A stretch of DNA of 64,000 bases, taken from positions 372,001 to 436,000 of the forward strand of contig NZ_BMYT01000001.1 of the NCBI RefSeq assembly GCF_014652415.1. Reading direction: 5' to 3'. Below, piece by piece: positions 46,995-56,625 of the stretch; the stretch's first letter is position 1, and each line of letters starts with the position of its first letter. Both the position numbers and the translations under genes were made by a program. The notes below the pieces were generated by a model that had not been told where the DNA came from, ran no database searches, and saw only the letters and a list, made by a program, of their open reading frames with translations. The DNA comes from Affinundibacterium macrobrachii. GTDB lineage: Bacteria; Pseudomonadota; Gammaproteobacteria; Burkholderiales; Burkholderiaceae_D.

Positions 46995-47720
46995 TTATTT
47001 TTTATTTTCAGCCACTGCCTCATTTTGCCAAATACAGTTGCCTTGGCTTGCCTTGGCTAAATCGTTCAACAAATCGATGTGAGAATTAAGTTCATTGGCA
47101 TCAGCATAAAATACCTTAACAGCATAATCTTGCTCGCTTAACTCCACTGTTTCAACAACGACAACTTCGTTCTCTTCTTCTACCTCGATACTAAAACTGT
47201 TCTGCCCTCGCGACATCGCAAGAAAAACATCTGCGAGCAATTCTGCGTCAAGTAAAGCGCCATGTAACTTTCGGTGCGAGTTCGAAATCTCATAGCGATC
47301 ACAAAGAGCATCGAGCGAGTTGCGTTTACCAGGATGCAACTCCTTGGCCTGCACTAGGGTGTCAACTACGCCATCTACATAGTCTTCTAGTTTCGACAAG
47401 CCTAAACGCTCAAACTCGGCATTTAAGAAGCCCATATCAAATGGTGCATTATGGATAACTAATTCAGCGCCTTGTACAAATGCAATGAACTCATCGACGA
47501 TTTGTGCAAATTTGGGTTTATCGCATAGAAACTCCGTGGTTAATCCATGAACAGCTAAAGCGCCTTCCTCAGAATCTCGCTCTGGATTGATGTAGTAATG
47601 AAAGTTATTTCCCGTAAGTTTCCTATTGACTAACTCGACGCAGCCAATTTCAATAATGCGATTACCTAAACGGGGATTCAAACCCGTTGTTTCCGTATCA
47701 AGAACAATCTGTCTAGTCAT
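46995..47720 (-). CDS. dnaQ: DNA polymerase III epsilon subunit (3'-5' proofreading exonuclease)
   Basis: A 241-residue DEDDh exonuclease. Metal and catalytic residues are visible in VLDTETTGLNP (Exo I), HNAPFDMGFL (Exo II) and HGALLDAELLADV (Exo III with the H and D). RRNA-like accessory domains are absent. It corrects replication errors within the Pol III core. The C-terminus is Glu/Val-rich (IEVEEENEVVVVE) and ends NEAVAENKK; it is a normal length for betaproteobacteria. ATG at 47720, 33 bases after tilS. Confidence 0.95.
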   Translation of the reverse strand: MTRQIVLDTETTGLNPRLGNRIIEIGCVELVNRKLTGNNFHYYINPERDSEEGALAVHGLTTEFLCDKPKFAQIVDEFIAFVQGAELVIHNAPFDMGFLNAEFERLGLSKLEDYVDGVVDTLVQAKELHPGKRNSLDALCDRYEISNSHRKLHGALLDAELLADVFLAMSRGQNSFSIEVEEENEVVVVETVELSEQDYAVKVFYADANELNSHIDLLNDLAKASQGNCIWQNEAVAENKK

Positions 47721-47753
47721 TTCAGTTAATTTTCTTTTTTAACAATATTATGT

Positions 47754-49160
47754 TCACGTATCTGGCTGCCAAATCAATTGAAGTCGAATGCCGCTCCTGA
47801 TCGGCTCATCAGTTTCTATAAACCTTGCATCCAAACCAAGTAAACCAACAAAAAATAGCTGCTCTTTGATATAAATGTACGGTAAATTTTCACGCCGCCA
47901 AAATGGTATTTTCGCGTTTTGAAAATGGCTTTTTAGATCACGGGATGGTCGATTTTTCGCTAACCTCAATCGAGCGCCCTTTTGCCTTTGACGTATGGTC
48001 ATTTGAGTCTGTTTCAAGAATTCCGAACTCACCCCAGTTTTAGACTCCCTAAAAATCAGGGTGCCCTTTAAACTGGGAAAATATTTTTCAGCCTCCCCGC
48101 GCCACGTGTACTGAAGTTCCCCATCTTGAGTACCAAGAGTACGATGATCTATCAAATGAATTTTGCGATCATAGCGACAAATCGAATAGTGAGCATGCCG
48201 AATCTCGACTCGGGCATCATCACGCGCATGCCAAAGTTGTGTTTGAATTTCTGAAATCTTCGCAGTTGATGGCAATTGAACTAAATTCATCACCAGCCAA
48301 TGCCGAAATAAATTATTGACTCGATCAGCACTTAACTGCGCCATCTTCACTAGATCAAGCACATTATTATCGCCACAATTTTCTAAATCATTGCTCGCGA
48401 TCTCATCCAGTAAGTTTTGCGCTTCACGTATATGTTGCGAAGTGCGTAGTAATCGTTCAGAGAATTTCGGAAATAATTCCTCAATGACGGGCATCAACTG
48501 ATGGCGAATAACATTTCGAGTAAATAACGTACTAAAGTTCGACTCATCCTCAATATTGATGAGCTGACTATTTGCAGCATAATCGACTAATGTTTGTTTA
48601 GCCTCACGCAATAATGGACGAGCCAGAACAAGCTGGTTTGAGCCAAGCAATTTAGCTGCGAAATTACATTCATCCATACCCGCCAAGCCACGCAAACCTG
48701 TGCCGCGAAACAATTGCATCAACATGGTTTCAGCCTGATCATCAAGATGATGTGCTAACAATAACAAGTTCACCTTGTCCAAGTCGCACAACTCACCCAA
48801 AGCTTGATAGCGCAAATTGCGCGCCACCACCTCGACGCCCTGCCCTTGATTTTCGACTCTGACATTTCTGCTGCGAAATGGGATTTCTAGACGAGCACAA
48901 ATTTGGGCACAATGCTGTTCCCATTGTGTCGCATTCGGACTCAGTCCATGATTAACGTGATAAGCGTAGAGGGGAATTTGAAATTGTTTAGCGTAAATGG
49001 ACGCTAAATGCAGCAATACAGTTGAATCAAGACCTCCGCTGTAAGCAACCGCCAAAACGGGCTGCTTACCACCAAGGTCTTGAGCTTGAATGATATTTGA
49101 AAGCTTCGCAAAAAAATTTTGTTCTAAATCCTTTGCACTTTGACAGTGCGCGATGCTCAT
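47754..49160 (-). CDS. tilS: tRNA(Ile)-lysidine synthase TilS
   Basis: A 468-residue enzyme that changes C34 of tRNA-Ile(CAU) to lysidine so that it reads AUA. The PP-loop is [16 protein letters not shown]; the family segments [39 protein letters not shown] (in part) and the C-terminal [29 protein letters not shown] (in part) show both catalytic and tRNA-binding domains. It overlaps the accA stop by 4 bases, so the two are coupled. ATG at 49160. Confidence 0.96.
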   Translation of the reverse strand: MSIAHCQSAKDLEQNFFAKLSNIIQAQDLGGKQPVLAVAYSGGLDSTVLLHLASIYAKQFQIPLYAYHVNHGLSPNATQWEQHCAQICARLEIPFRSRNVRVENQGQGVEVVARNLRYQALGELCDLDKVNLLLLAHHLDDQAETMLMQLFRGTGLRGLAGMDECNFAAKLLGSNQLVLARPLLREAKQTLVDYAANSQLINIEDESNFSTLFTRNVIRHQLMPVIEELFPKFSERLLRTSQHIREAQNLLDEIASNDLENCGDNNVLDLVKMAQLSADRVNNLFRHWLVMNLVQLPSTAKISEIQTQLWHARDDARVEIRHAHYSICRYDRKIHLIDHRTLGTQDGELQYTWRGEAEKYFPSLKGTLIFRESKTGVSSEFLKQTQMTIRQRQKGARLRLAKNRPSRDLKSHFQNAKIPFWRRENLPYIYIKEQLFFVGLLGLDARFIETDEPIRSGIRLQLIWQPDT

Positions 49161-50131
49161 TCAGCGACTCGGGTTTCCTTAAATTTACCGTAAGCCATCA
49201 ACTTCTCATGACGATTTGCGAGTAATTCTTTTGTTTTCATACCTTGGAACTGACGCAATGTGTCTGCCAATGCACGTTTGACCAAAGCGCACATTTGTTT
49301 TGGATCGCGATGCGCGCCACCCAAGGGCTCATTGATAATCTTATCAATCAAACCCATTGCTTTGAGTCGATTTGCAGTTAAGCCAAGAGCCTCTGCCGCA
49401 TCAGATGCACGCTCAGAAGTTTTCCATAGAATTGACGCGCAACCCTCTGGTGAAATAACAGAATAAGTTGCGTATTGCAGCATCAATACCGCATCACCAA
49501 CAGCTAATGCCAATGCGCCACCTGAACCGCCTTCACCAATAATAGTAGCGATTAAAGGAACTTTTAATTCAGCCATCACATAGAGATTATGACCAATCGC
49601 TTCTGATTGTCCGCGCTCTTCAGCATCGATACCAGGCCAAGCACCAGTCGTGTCAACAAAAGTGAAAACAGGAATATCAAATTTTTCTGCCAACTTCATC
49701 AAGCGCATTGCTTTACGATAGCCCTCTGGCTTTGGCATACCAAAATTACGCATTGCACGCTCTTTAGTATCTCGGCCTTTTTGATGACCGATCACCATAC
49801 ATGCTTGACCATTAAAACGCGCTAAGCCACCAACAATCGCGAGATCGTCAGCGAATGAACGATCGCCATGCAATTCATGGAAATCAGTAAATATTTGGGA
49901 AATGTAATCGAGTGTGTAAGGGCGCTGCGGATGACGTGAAATTTGAGATACTTGCCATGGTGTTAATTTGGCATAGATATCTTTTGTTAACATTTGACTC
50001 TTTTGTGAGAGACGATCAATCTCTTCTGAAATATCTACTGCAGAGTCGTCTTGTACAAAACGTAATTCTTCGATTTTTGTTTCAAGTTCAGCAATTGATT
50101 GCTCAAATCCTAGAAATGTCGTTTTAGTCAT
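49157..50131 (-). CDS. accA: Acetyl-CoA carboxylase carboxyltransferase subunit alpha
   Basis: A 324-residue subunit that, with AccD, transfers the carboxyl group from biotin to acetyl-CoA in the first step of fatty acid synthesis. Conserved segments: [42 protein letters not shown] (in part), [20 protein letters not shown] (in part) and [10 protein letters not shown]. Full length. A strong AAGGAGG precedes ATG 50131. Confidence 0.97.
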   Translation of the reverse strand: MTKTTFLGFEQSIAELETKIEELRFVQDDSAVDISEEIDRLSQKSQMLTKDIYAKLTPWQVSQISRHPQRPYTLDYISQIFTDFHELHGDRSFADDLAIVGGLARFNGQACMVIGHQKGRDTKERAMRNFGMPKPEGYRKAMRLMKLAEKFDIPVFTFVDTTGAWPGIDAEERGQSEAIGHNLYVMAELKVPLIATIIGEGGSGGALALAVGDAVLMLQYATYSVISPEGCASILWKTSERASDAAEALGLTANRLKAMGLIDKIINEPLGGAHRDPKQMCALVKRALADTLRQFQGMKTKELLANRHEKLMAYGKFKETRVAE

Positions 50132-50212
50132 CGTGCCTCCTTAAAATTCCACACGAGTTAAAGAAATAAGCTTGAAGGACTTCGTGCGAGATAACGCGGA
50201 AGTCTAGTCAAG

Positions 50213-50863
50213 TTAAGCTATTTTTTCATCTAAGCTGCGCCACATATACCAAGTTGCGACGGTACGCCATGGTTCCCAATTCGCTGCTACTTCACGCAAA
50301 TCGATACGTGATACGGGCTCGCCTGAAAAATAATTTTTACTAATACCGTTTATCAAACCTGCATCGTCCAAAGGCAAAATATTAGGGCGCAATAAATTAA
50401 AAATCAAAAACATCTCAGCTGTCCAACGGCTGATTCCTCGAATCTGAACCAGTTCCGCAATGACCGCCTCGTCTGTCATGTCGACCCAATTATCAACATG
50501 CACTTTACCATCTTTAAAGTGAACAGCCAGATCAAGAATATAGTCAGTTTTACGCTTCGACAAACCTGATGCTAATAATTTTTCTTTTCCAGCCGCAAGC
50601 ACTTCTACAGGCGTCGATTTTGGGCAAACAGTTAAGTATTTTTCCCACAAGAGATTTGCCGACACACCTGAAATCTGTTGCGCAATGATCGATCTTGTCA
50701 AAGTCGTGAATGGATCATCTCGCCCTAATAAATATAAGTCACCGAATTGAGGAATCAATTTACGTAAAATTCTATCTCGCTTCATTAATTCATTTTTTGC
50801 CTCTTCCCAGTAATGCGGAACATGCAAATCACCATTACTACGGACACGACTATTTTTATTCAT
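50213..50863 (-). CDS. DNA-3-methyladenine glycosylase (HhH-GPD family)
   Basis: A 216-residue base-excision repair glycosylase of the AlkA/MPG II type. Helix-hairpin-helix GPD motif is seen in LVQIRGISRWTAEMFLIF, followed by the catalytic Asp in LPLDDAGLING. The SIIAQQIS segment is also conserved. It would remove alkylated purines from DNA. Located just upstream of accA, a common arrangement in Burkholderiales. ATG at 50863. Confidence 0.9.
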   Translation of the reverse strand: MNKNSRVRSNGDLHVPHYWEEAKNELMKRDRILRKLIPQFGDLYLLGRDDPFTTLTRSIIAQQISGVSANLLWEKYLTVCPKSTPVEVLAAGKEKLLASGLSKRKTDYILDLAVHFKDGKVHVDNWVDMTDEAVIAELVQIRGISRWTAEMFLIFNLLRPNILPLDDAGLINGISKNYFSGEPVSRIDLREVAANWEPWRTVATWYMWRSLDEKIA

Positions 50864-51435
50864 TTATTGATCTTCCGTAATACACATCAATACACAGTAG
50901 CCGAAAACTAAGATCAATTTTGATCACCTAGAACGAGTAACTGTATAGATAAGAACTTAAGCTAACCGCGAATTTTACCTTATAAAGACGCAAATTGAAC
51001 TAATTTTTCAGTCCAAGCTAGCACTAAGGGAAAACAAAAACAAGGAAACATATATTTTAAAAAATACTCAATAATAATTTTGAACGCGTTTTTTTGCCCA
51101 TATTCGAGTTCAATTTTGTAAGAATTCTCAGATCAAACCTTTCACGACTTTAATTGCCGCGCAACACAAGTAGCTTCCCCAGTTTGAATTGCAAATTGGC
51201 TTGCGCTCCTTGCCCAATGCCAAACGCACTCAATTAAACCCTGAATACAATCGCAGCAAAGTGGAATCCGTATCAATCTTGAGAAGATTCTTACTTTTTC
51301 ATTCGAATCTAACAAACTCAACCACGCGATACCAAGTTTATTTGTTAAGATTGCGGCTGACCAATTTAGCAAATAAGAAATCGAATCCGTTCGACAACTA
51401 AAGACTAATTAATAGAAAAGACATTAAGTTAAATT
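50864..51435. other. Gene-free gap between divergent DNA glycosylase and TPR genes
   Basis: About 570 bases with no convincing gene. Short frames on both strands in 51142-51401 lack start signals and family resemblance. The sequence is AT-rich, with promoters expected for the two divergent flanking genes. I recall cysS occupying this place in several related genomes; no cysS fragment is recognisable. Confidence 0.5.
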
Positions 51436-52443
51436 ATGCGATATTCCCTAAAAACTGCAGTTGCAGCGATTGCCCTTACTGTTGGATTATCACCAATTGC
51501 GTACGCTGACGATGCTAGCGATGCGAGTAAACTCTACAAAGCTGGTCAACTCAACGAAGCAATTAAAAAAATTGACTCTGTCTTGGCGCAACGCCCTAAA
51601 GATGCGCAGATGCGTTTTTTAAAAGGCATCATCCTCACAGAACAAAACAAACAGGCTGAAGCGATCACAATTTTTACCAAATTGACGGATGACTACCCAG
51701 AACTTCCTGAGCCGTATAACAATTTGGCCGTCTTGTACGCTTCCAATGGCCAGTTTCTCAAAGCAAGTGCTGCGCTGGAAATGGCGATTCGCACGAATCC
51801 AACTTATGGCACCGCCCACGAAAATTTGGGTGATGTGTATGCAAAGCTAGCTAGTCAATCATACGACAAAGCCTTGCAACTAGATTCGGGTAACTCCACC
51901 GCAAAATTAAAACTCAATTTAGTCAAAAACTTAATTGGTAACACCACTGGCGGTGTCAATCCAAAAACAAGTGCAGCAAATCCTGCTCCAATTGCGACAA
52001 TCCCAAACACACCAACAATCGCCGCGCCACCGCCTAACCGTGCTACCGAACCTAAAGCAACACCAGCACCTGTGGCACAGAATAAGCCAGCTGCCGTGAC
52101 TAGCGAAAAAGACGTCGTGCTTGATGTTGTTGAAGCATGGGCTAAAGCTTGGAGCAGTCAAAATGTCAGCAAATATTTAGGCTACTACGCTAAAGATTTT
52201 CAAACGCCAAATAAACAGTCACGTAGCGCTTGGGCCGAGGATCGCCGCTCTAGAATTGAAGGAAAAGGAAAAATCGGTGTACGTATCGACGACCCGAACG
52301 TTAGCATCGATGGAAATTCTGCCACCGTTAAATTCAAACAATATTACACCTCTGATCGCCTCTCTTCGACGAGTCGCAAAACATTGGTATTGACTAAGCA
52401 AGATGGCAAATGGCTCATTAAGCAGGAGCGTTCGGGTAGCTGA
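51436..52443 (+). CDS. Exported TPR protein with C-terminal NTF2-like domain
   Basis: A 335-residue envelope protein. A signal sequence ends near PIAYA; then come TPR-like helices (residues about 27-170, e.g. ALEMAIRTNPTYGTAHENLGDVYAKLA in part), a Pro/Ala-rich linker (about 175-215) and a C-terminal domain of about 108 residues (VLDVVEAWAKAWSSQN to the end) that looks like an NTF2/SnoaL-type cone. This last domain is closely repeated at the C-terminus of the next gene product. Stop and next start share one base (TGATG). Function is not known; partnership with the L,D-transpeptidase is likely from the coupling. ATG at 51436. Confidence 0.88.
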   Translation: MRYSLKTAVAAIALTVGLSPIAYADDASDASKLYKAGQLNEAIKKIDSVLAQRPKDAQMRFLKGIILTEQNKQAEAITIFTKLTDDYPELPEPYNNLAVLYASNGQFLKASAALEMAIRTNPTYGTAHENLGDVYAKLASQSYDKALQLDSGNSTAKLKLNLVKNLIGNTTGGVNPKTSAANPAPIATIPNTPTIAAPPPNRATEPKATPAPVAQNKPAAVTSEKDVVLDVVEAWAKAWSSQNVSKYLGYYAKDFQTPNKQSRSAWAEDRRSRIEGKGKIGVRIDDPNVSIDGNSATVKFKQYYTSDRLSSTSRKTLVLTKQDGKWLIKQERSGS

Positions 52444-54221
52444 TGTTTCTCTTAAATCGTAGCAAAGCTCCGGCACGCAAGTTTGTCGGAGCTTTATCAT
52501 TATTCGCCCCTCTCGCAGTAACTTTATGTTTTGGTTCTGTTGGTCTTGCATCTGCCAATAACAATCCCAACAAAGTTCAATTCGTCGCACCTCAAAATCC
52601 TGGCCCCAACGCCGATTTGATGTTGATTGAGGTGTATAAATTATTGGCAAGCAATGAACTCGACAAAGCGCAAGTAAAAGTCGATGAGTTGCTTCTCGCC
52701 TACCCTAATTTTCATTTAGCGTATTTAATTCGTGGTGATCTGATCTCCATGAGAACACGCCCGGTGACACGCTTTGGCGCAGCACATAATCCGCCAAATG
52801 ACAAATTAAAAGATTTGCACGAAGAAGCTTTGGCGCGTATTCGCGCCATCACTGAACGGCCAAGCAAAGATTTGGTTCCGAGTGTTCTACTCCACATGAG
52901 TGAAGAACAACGCTACTCATTGGTGATGGATGCAAAACGCGCGCGCATTTATCTGTATGAAAATATCGCCGGCGTTCCAACTTTGATCAGTGACTATTAT
53001 GTCAGTCAGGGCAAGCTTGGAATGGACAAGTTTAAGGAAGGCGATCAACGAACGCCTATCGGTGTCTATTACATTACGAATCGTCTGCCCGGCGCAAAAC
53101 TTCCTGATTTCTACGGACCTGGCGCACTACCGCTCAACTACCCGAATGAATGGGATAAGTTGAAAGGACGTGGCGGATCTGGTATCTGGCTACATGGTGT
53201 TCCATCAACAAACTATAGTCGTGCTCCACTTGCGTCTGACGGCTGCATCGTATTATCTAACCCAGATTTTTTAAAACTTGCGGCGATCGTAGACATTACT
53301 AAAACGCCTGTGATTATTAGCGAGCGACTTGATTTTATTCCTCGTGCGAATTGGATGACTGAGAAACAAAACGCGCGCAAGCTAATTGATAGTTGGGTTC
53401 AAAATATCACATCTAGCAATCCGAATTCAGCTTTCTCGCTGTATAGTAAAAATTTCAAAAACTTGAGCAATGAATCCGCCGCAACATGGATTTCTAAACA
53501 AGCGGCATTTGCCAATCGTCCAGCTGGCAGTGTTAAGTTACGTGAAGTTTCGCAATTTAAATATCCTGGTCGAGAAGAAGTTTTAGTCAGCAACTTTATT
53601 GTCGACGTTCAAACCAACAAAGGCGTGTCCTCGAACAAGCGACGCCAATATTGGATGAAGGAAGGAAATAACTGGCGCATCATTTACGAGGACAACAATC
53701 CCGTTGCTGGACCGCGTTTAGAATCGGAATTAGTCCGTGATCTTGCACAAAACGCGCCTAAAGACCCACCTAAAGACGCTGCGCCAACAAAACCTGCGGA
53801 AGTAAAACCATCATCGCCAGTGGTCGAAAAAGTTATCGCAAACAACAGCACAAATAAGCCAGCAACACCCAAATCAAATGGTGCGCAAACTGAAGTGATT
53901 GACACTGTTAATCGTTGGCTCAATGCTTGGAGTTCGAAGAACACCAAAAATTACCTTGCACATTATGCGAAAGACTTTCAAACACCGAATGGTGAAACGA
54001 GAAAATCATGGATGGAAGAACGTCGCTCAAGAATCGAAGGAAAGTCAAAAATCACGGTTAAAATTGACTCGCCCAGCGTGAAAATTGATGGCAATACCGC
54101 GATAGTTAAGTTCAGACAGAACTATCAGTCTGGTGCTTTAGTCGCAACTAGTAGAAAAACACTGACGTTGATCAAGCAAGATGGTAAGTGGTTAATCAAG
54201 CAGGAAAGAACCGGCAGTTAG
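52443..54221 (+). CDS. L,D-transpeptidase (YkuD) with C-terminal NTF2-like domains
   Basis: A 592-residue exported protein. A signal sequence ends near GLASA; a helical region follows (about 55-150), then the YkuD catalytic domain (about 155-300) with its His and Cys in WLHGVPSTNYSRAPLASDGC (Cys near residue 268). After it come two NTF2-like domains, about 310-425 and 485-592, joined by a Pro/Lys/Ala linker. The last one matches the C-terminus of the preceding TPR protein at 71 of about 108 aligned residues. L,D-transpeptidases make 3-3 peptidoglycan crosslinks or attach proteins to the wall. Coupled to the TPR gene. Confidence 0.9.
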   Translation: MFLLNRSKAPARKFVGALSLFAPLAVTLCFGSVGLASANNNPNKVQFVAPQNPGPNADLMLIEVYKLLASNELDKAQVKVDELLLAYPNFHLAYLIRGDLISMRTRPVTRFGAAHNPPNDKLKDLHEEALARIRAITERPSKDLVPSVLLHMSEEQRYSLVMDAKRARIYLYENIAGVPTLISDYYVSQGKLGMDKFKEGDQRTPIGVYYITNRLPGAKLPDFYGPGALPLNYPNEWDKLKGRGGSGIWLHGVPSTNYSRAPLASDGCIVLSNPDFLKLAAIVDITKTPVIISERLDFIPRANWMTEKQNARKLIDSWVQNITSSNPNSAFSLYSKNFKNLSNESAATWISKQAAFANRPAGSVKLREVSQFKYPGREEVLVSNFIVDVQTNKGVSSNKRRQYWMKEGNNWRIIYEDNNPVAGPRLESELVRDLAQNAPKDPPKDAAPTKPAEVKPSSPVVEKVIANNSTNKPATPKSNGAQTEVIDTVNRWLNAWSSKNTKNYLAHYAKDFQTPNGETRKSWMEERRSRIEGKSKITVKIDSPSVKIDGNTAIVKFRQNYQSGALVATSRKTLTLIKQDGKWLIKQERTGS

Positions 54222-54274
54222 GCAAGGATTCTTGCCGACAACAGGCTCAAGAAATATTACTCAAGGAGTTTATT

Positions 54275-54940
54275 ATGCTCAAACATAGTCGTCGTTATTT
54301 CTTACAATTCGGTGTGGCCAGTCTCATTAGTCTGATTGCACCTCTCTCTAGCGCCCAAGAGTTACCAAAGGTAAATATCAAGACCTCGATGGGAGATATC
54401 GTTCTTGAGCTATATCCAGAAAAAGCACCAAAGACCGTCGAAAACTTTTTGCGCTATGTAAAGAAAGGTCATTACAACAAAACCATTTTTCATCGGGTGA
54501 TTGATAACTTCATGATTCAAGGTGGCGGCTTGACTGCTACCATGCAAGAAAAGCCAACTGACAAACCTGTTCCTTCCGAAGCGAAACAAGCTTTTGAAAA
54601 AGAATTGAAAAACGATATCGGCACAATCGCAATGGCAAGAACGATGGATCCCAATTCGGCACGGGCACAGTTTTATATCAATGTGAATAACAATGATTTT
54701 CTGAATTACCAAGCCTTGCCCGAAGGCGACCCAGTTCAAATCATGAAAAACGGCGAACCAATTACCTTACCTCGTTCGCGCGCACAAGTGCTTGCGGCGG
54801 GCTACACACCTTTTGGTAAAGTCATCGAAGGTTGGGATGTCGTAGAAAAGATCAAATCAACACCAACTTCCGAAGTCAGCATTCATCAAAATGTACCAGT
54901 AAAACCGATTATGATTATCTCCATTAAATTAATGAAATAA
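54275..54940 (+). CDS. Exported cyclophilin-type peptidyl-prolyl isomerase with Tat-like signal
   Basis: A 221-residue cyclophilin. The N-terminus has SRRYFLQFGVASLISL, which fits a twin-arginine signal (S-R-R-x-F-L), with likely cleavage near SSAQE. The cyclophilin core has TIFHRVIDNFMIQGGG, QFYINVNNNDFL and FGKVIEGWDVV; the catalytic Arg of HRV is kept. It would catalyse proline isomerisation in the periplasm. An insert near EPITLPRSRAQ is longer than in the cytoplasmic PpiB type. ATG at 54275 with AAGGAG upstream; the frame is open further up, overlapping the Ldt gene, but that is unlikely to be used. Next to ppiB. Confidence 0.9.
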   Translation: MLKHSRRYFLQFGVASLISLIAPLSSAQELPKVNIKTSMGDIVLELYPEKAPKTVENFLRYVKKGHYNKTIFHRVIDNFMIQGGGLTATMQEKPTDKPVPSEAKQAFEKELKNDIGTIAMARTMDPNSARAQFYINVNNNDFLNYQALPEGDPVQIMKNGEPITLPRSRAQVLAAGYTPFGKVIEGWDVVEKIKSTPTSEVSIHQNVPVKPIMIISIKLMK

Positions 54941-55079
54941 TCATCAACTAAACAAACACTTAAACAATCACATAAACAACATTGCATACTGAATCGCCTT
55001 GCCGTCGCTTAGTGAGGCTCATCAGGACTAAGTATATAAAGCCAGATGAGAATAACGAAGCAAACATAACGAAAGCACG

Positions 55080-55121
55080 TAATTTAAAACGCGTTATTTA
55101 AAATACCTTATTTAAAATACG
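55080..55121 (+). repeat. Three tandem 14-base repeats ahead of ppiB
   Basis: TAATTTAAAACGCG, TTATTTAAAATACC and TTATTTAAAATACG follow each other without gaps. The last two differ at one base. They lie 49 bases ahead of the ppiB start in a 229-base gap, so a role as an AT-rich promoter element or protein-binding site is possible. Confidence 0.65.
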
Positions 55122-55169
55122 TCCGTTAGCAAATTCAATCGCAATCATTTATCTAAAAAGAGGATTACT

Positions 55170-55658
55170 ATGGCCGTTCTGCTCACCACTAACCTAGGCA
55201 ACATTAAAATCGAATTGAATGCTGAAAAAGCGCCTAAGACAGTCGCCAACTTTTTAGCTTATGTTGAATCAGGACATTATGTTGGTACGATTTTCCATCG
55301 CGTAATCAGTGGCTTTATGATCCAAGGTGGTGGCTTTGAAGTTGGCATGAAACAAAAACCGACCAAGGGGAATGTTGAGAACGAAGCTAATAATGGATTA
55401 AAAAATGTGCGCTATGCATTAGCAATGGCGAGAACTAGCGACCCGCATTCAGCCTCGGCACAATTTTTTATCAACACAAGCAACAATGATTTTCTTGATT
55501 ATCCTGGACAAGATGGTTGGGGTTACTGCGTATTTGGCGAAGTCACAGAAGGAAAAGATGTTGTCGACAAAATTTCCTCGTCAAAAACCACGCGTTCAAG
55601 TTTCTATAACGATGTACCGGTTGAGAACATCGTTATAGAAAAAGCCGAAATCGTTTAA
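55170..55658 (+). CDS. ppiB: Cytoplasmic cyclophilin-type peptidyl-prolyl isomerase
   Basis: A 162-residue cyclophilin without signal peptide. [18 protein letters not shown] holds the catalytic Arg; [28 protein letters not shown] (in part) matches E. coli PpiB closely. It helps protein folding in the cytoplasm. AGAGGA precedes the ATG at 55170. 45 bases ahead of lpxH. Confidence 0.95.
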   Translation: MAVLLTTNLGNIKIELNAEKAPKTVANFLAYVESGHYVGTIFHRVISGFMIQGGGFEVGMKQKPTKGNVENEANNGLKNVRYALAMARTSDPHSASAQFFINTSNNDFLDYPGQDGWGYCVFGEVTEGKDVVDKISSSKTTRSSFYNDVPVENIVIEKAEIV

Positions 55659-55703
55659 AGCAACGACCTCACACTAATTAGCCTATCTGAAGTTCAACAA
55701 ACG

Positions 55704-56483
55704 ATGAATAGCCCAGTACAGCATCAAGGATCATCGGTCGAAGCGCAACCCAAATCGGTTGCGCTTTTTGTTTCCGATGTTCATTTAAGTGAAGCGCTTC
55801 CTCGAACCACAAATCAATTCCTTGACTTTCTACACCACCATGCGATTCACACCGAGCGTCTCTATTTGCTAGGTGATCTATTTGAGTATTGGGCGGGCGA
55901 CGATGACATAGATCACCCCTACCACCACCAAATTATTCAAGCACTTCGTGAAATCGCTGAGCGTGGTGTACAGATTTTTTGGATTGCTGGGAATCGTGAT
56001 TTTTTAGTTGGAAAATCTTTCGCAGAACGCACCAAGACACAATTACTGGAAGACCCAAGCATACTACTTCTAGCAAACCGCAAACTGATTCTTTCTCATG
56101 GCGATCATCTTTGCACCGATGATGTGAATTACATGGCTTTTCGTTCGCTCGTTCGGCAAGAGAATTGGCAACAACAATTTCTGGCAAAACCGCTCGCGGA
56201 ACGCAAGGCCATCATTGAGAACATGCGGCAAGCAAGCAGCTCTGCTCAACAAGACAAAAGCATGGAAATCATGGATGTGAATGCATCGGCAGTAGCAGCG
56301 CTCCATCAACAATTTCCCAACAGTGTTTTAATTCACGGACACACTCACCGTCACGCCATCCATGATGAAGCACAGGGCTTACGTTATGTCTTGCCTGACT
56401 GGGATTGTGACAACAGAACGCAGCACCGTGGTGGTTGGTTGAAATTGACGCAGGATGGGGCATTAAATTTCATCTATTTGTAA
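55704..56483 (+). CDS. lpxH: UDP-2,3-diacylglucosamine diphosphatase LpxH
   Basis: A 259-residue calcineurin-like phosphoesterase that forms lipid X in lipid A synthesis. Metal-binding motifs are in order: FVSDVHL, LLGDLFEYWAGDD, GNRDFLVG, SHGD and HGHTHRH. The N-terminus (first about 17 residues) is longer than in E. coli, and MNSP may not be the native start, though a GTT-rich upstream gives no better one. It follows ppiB, a common arrangement. Confidence 0.95.
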   Translation: MNSPVQHQGSSVEAQPKSVALFVSDVHLSEALPRTTNQFLDFLHHHAIHTERLYLLGDLFEYWAGDDDIDHPYHHQIIQALREIAERGVQIFWIAGNRDFLVGKSFAERTKTQLLEDPSILLLANRKLILSHGDHLCTDDVNYMAFRSLVRQENWQQQFLAKPLAERKAIIENMRQASSSAQQDKSMEIMDVNASAVAALHQQFPNSVLIHGHTHRHAIHDEAQGLRYVLPDWDCDNRTQHRGGWLKLTQDGALNFIYL

Positions 56484-56625
56484 GAGAGAGCCCTGCCAAC
56501 TAATTTGGCGCTTTGCTTTCGCTTGATCGACGCGATAAATTGTGCAAACATGTTTTGTGCAGCTTGCATCTTCATCTGCACCTGTTTCTCATTGATCACC
56601 TCTCAAGCACAAGCGTTAGACCAAC

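Noticed and set aside
51142-51401. Overlapping short frames on both strands in the gap ahead of the TPR gene
   Set aside because: No ribosome binding sites, odd composition (Trp and Cys rich on the minus strand) and no recognisable family.
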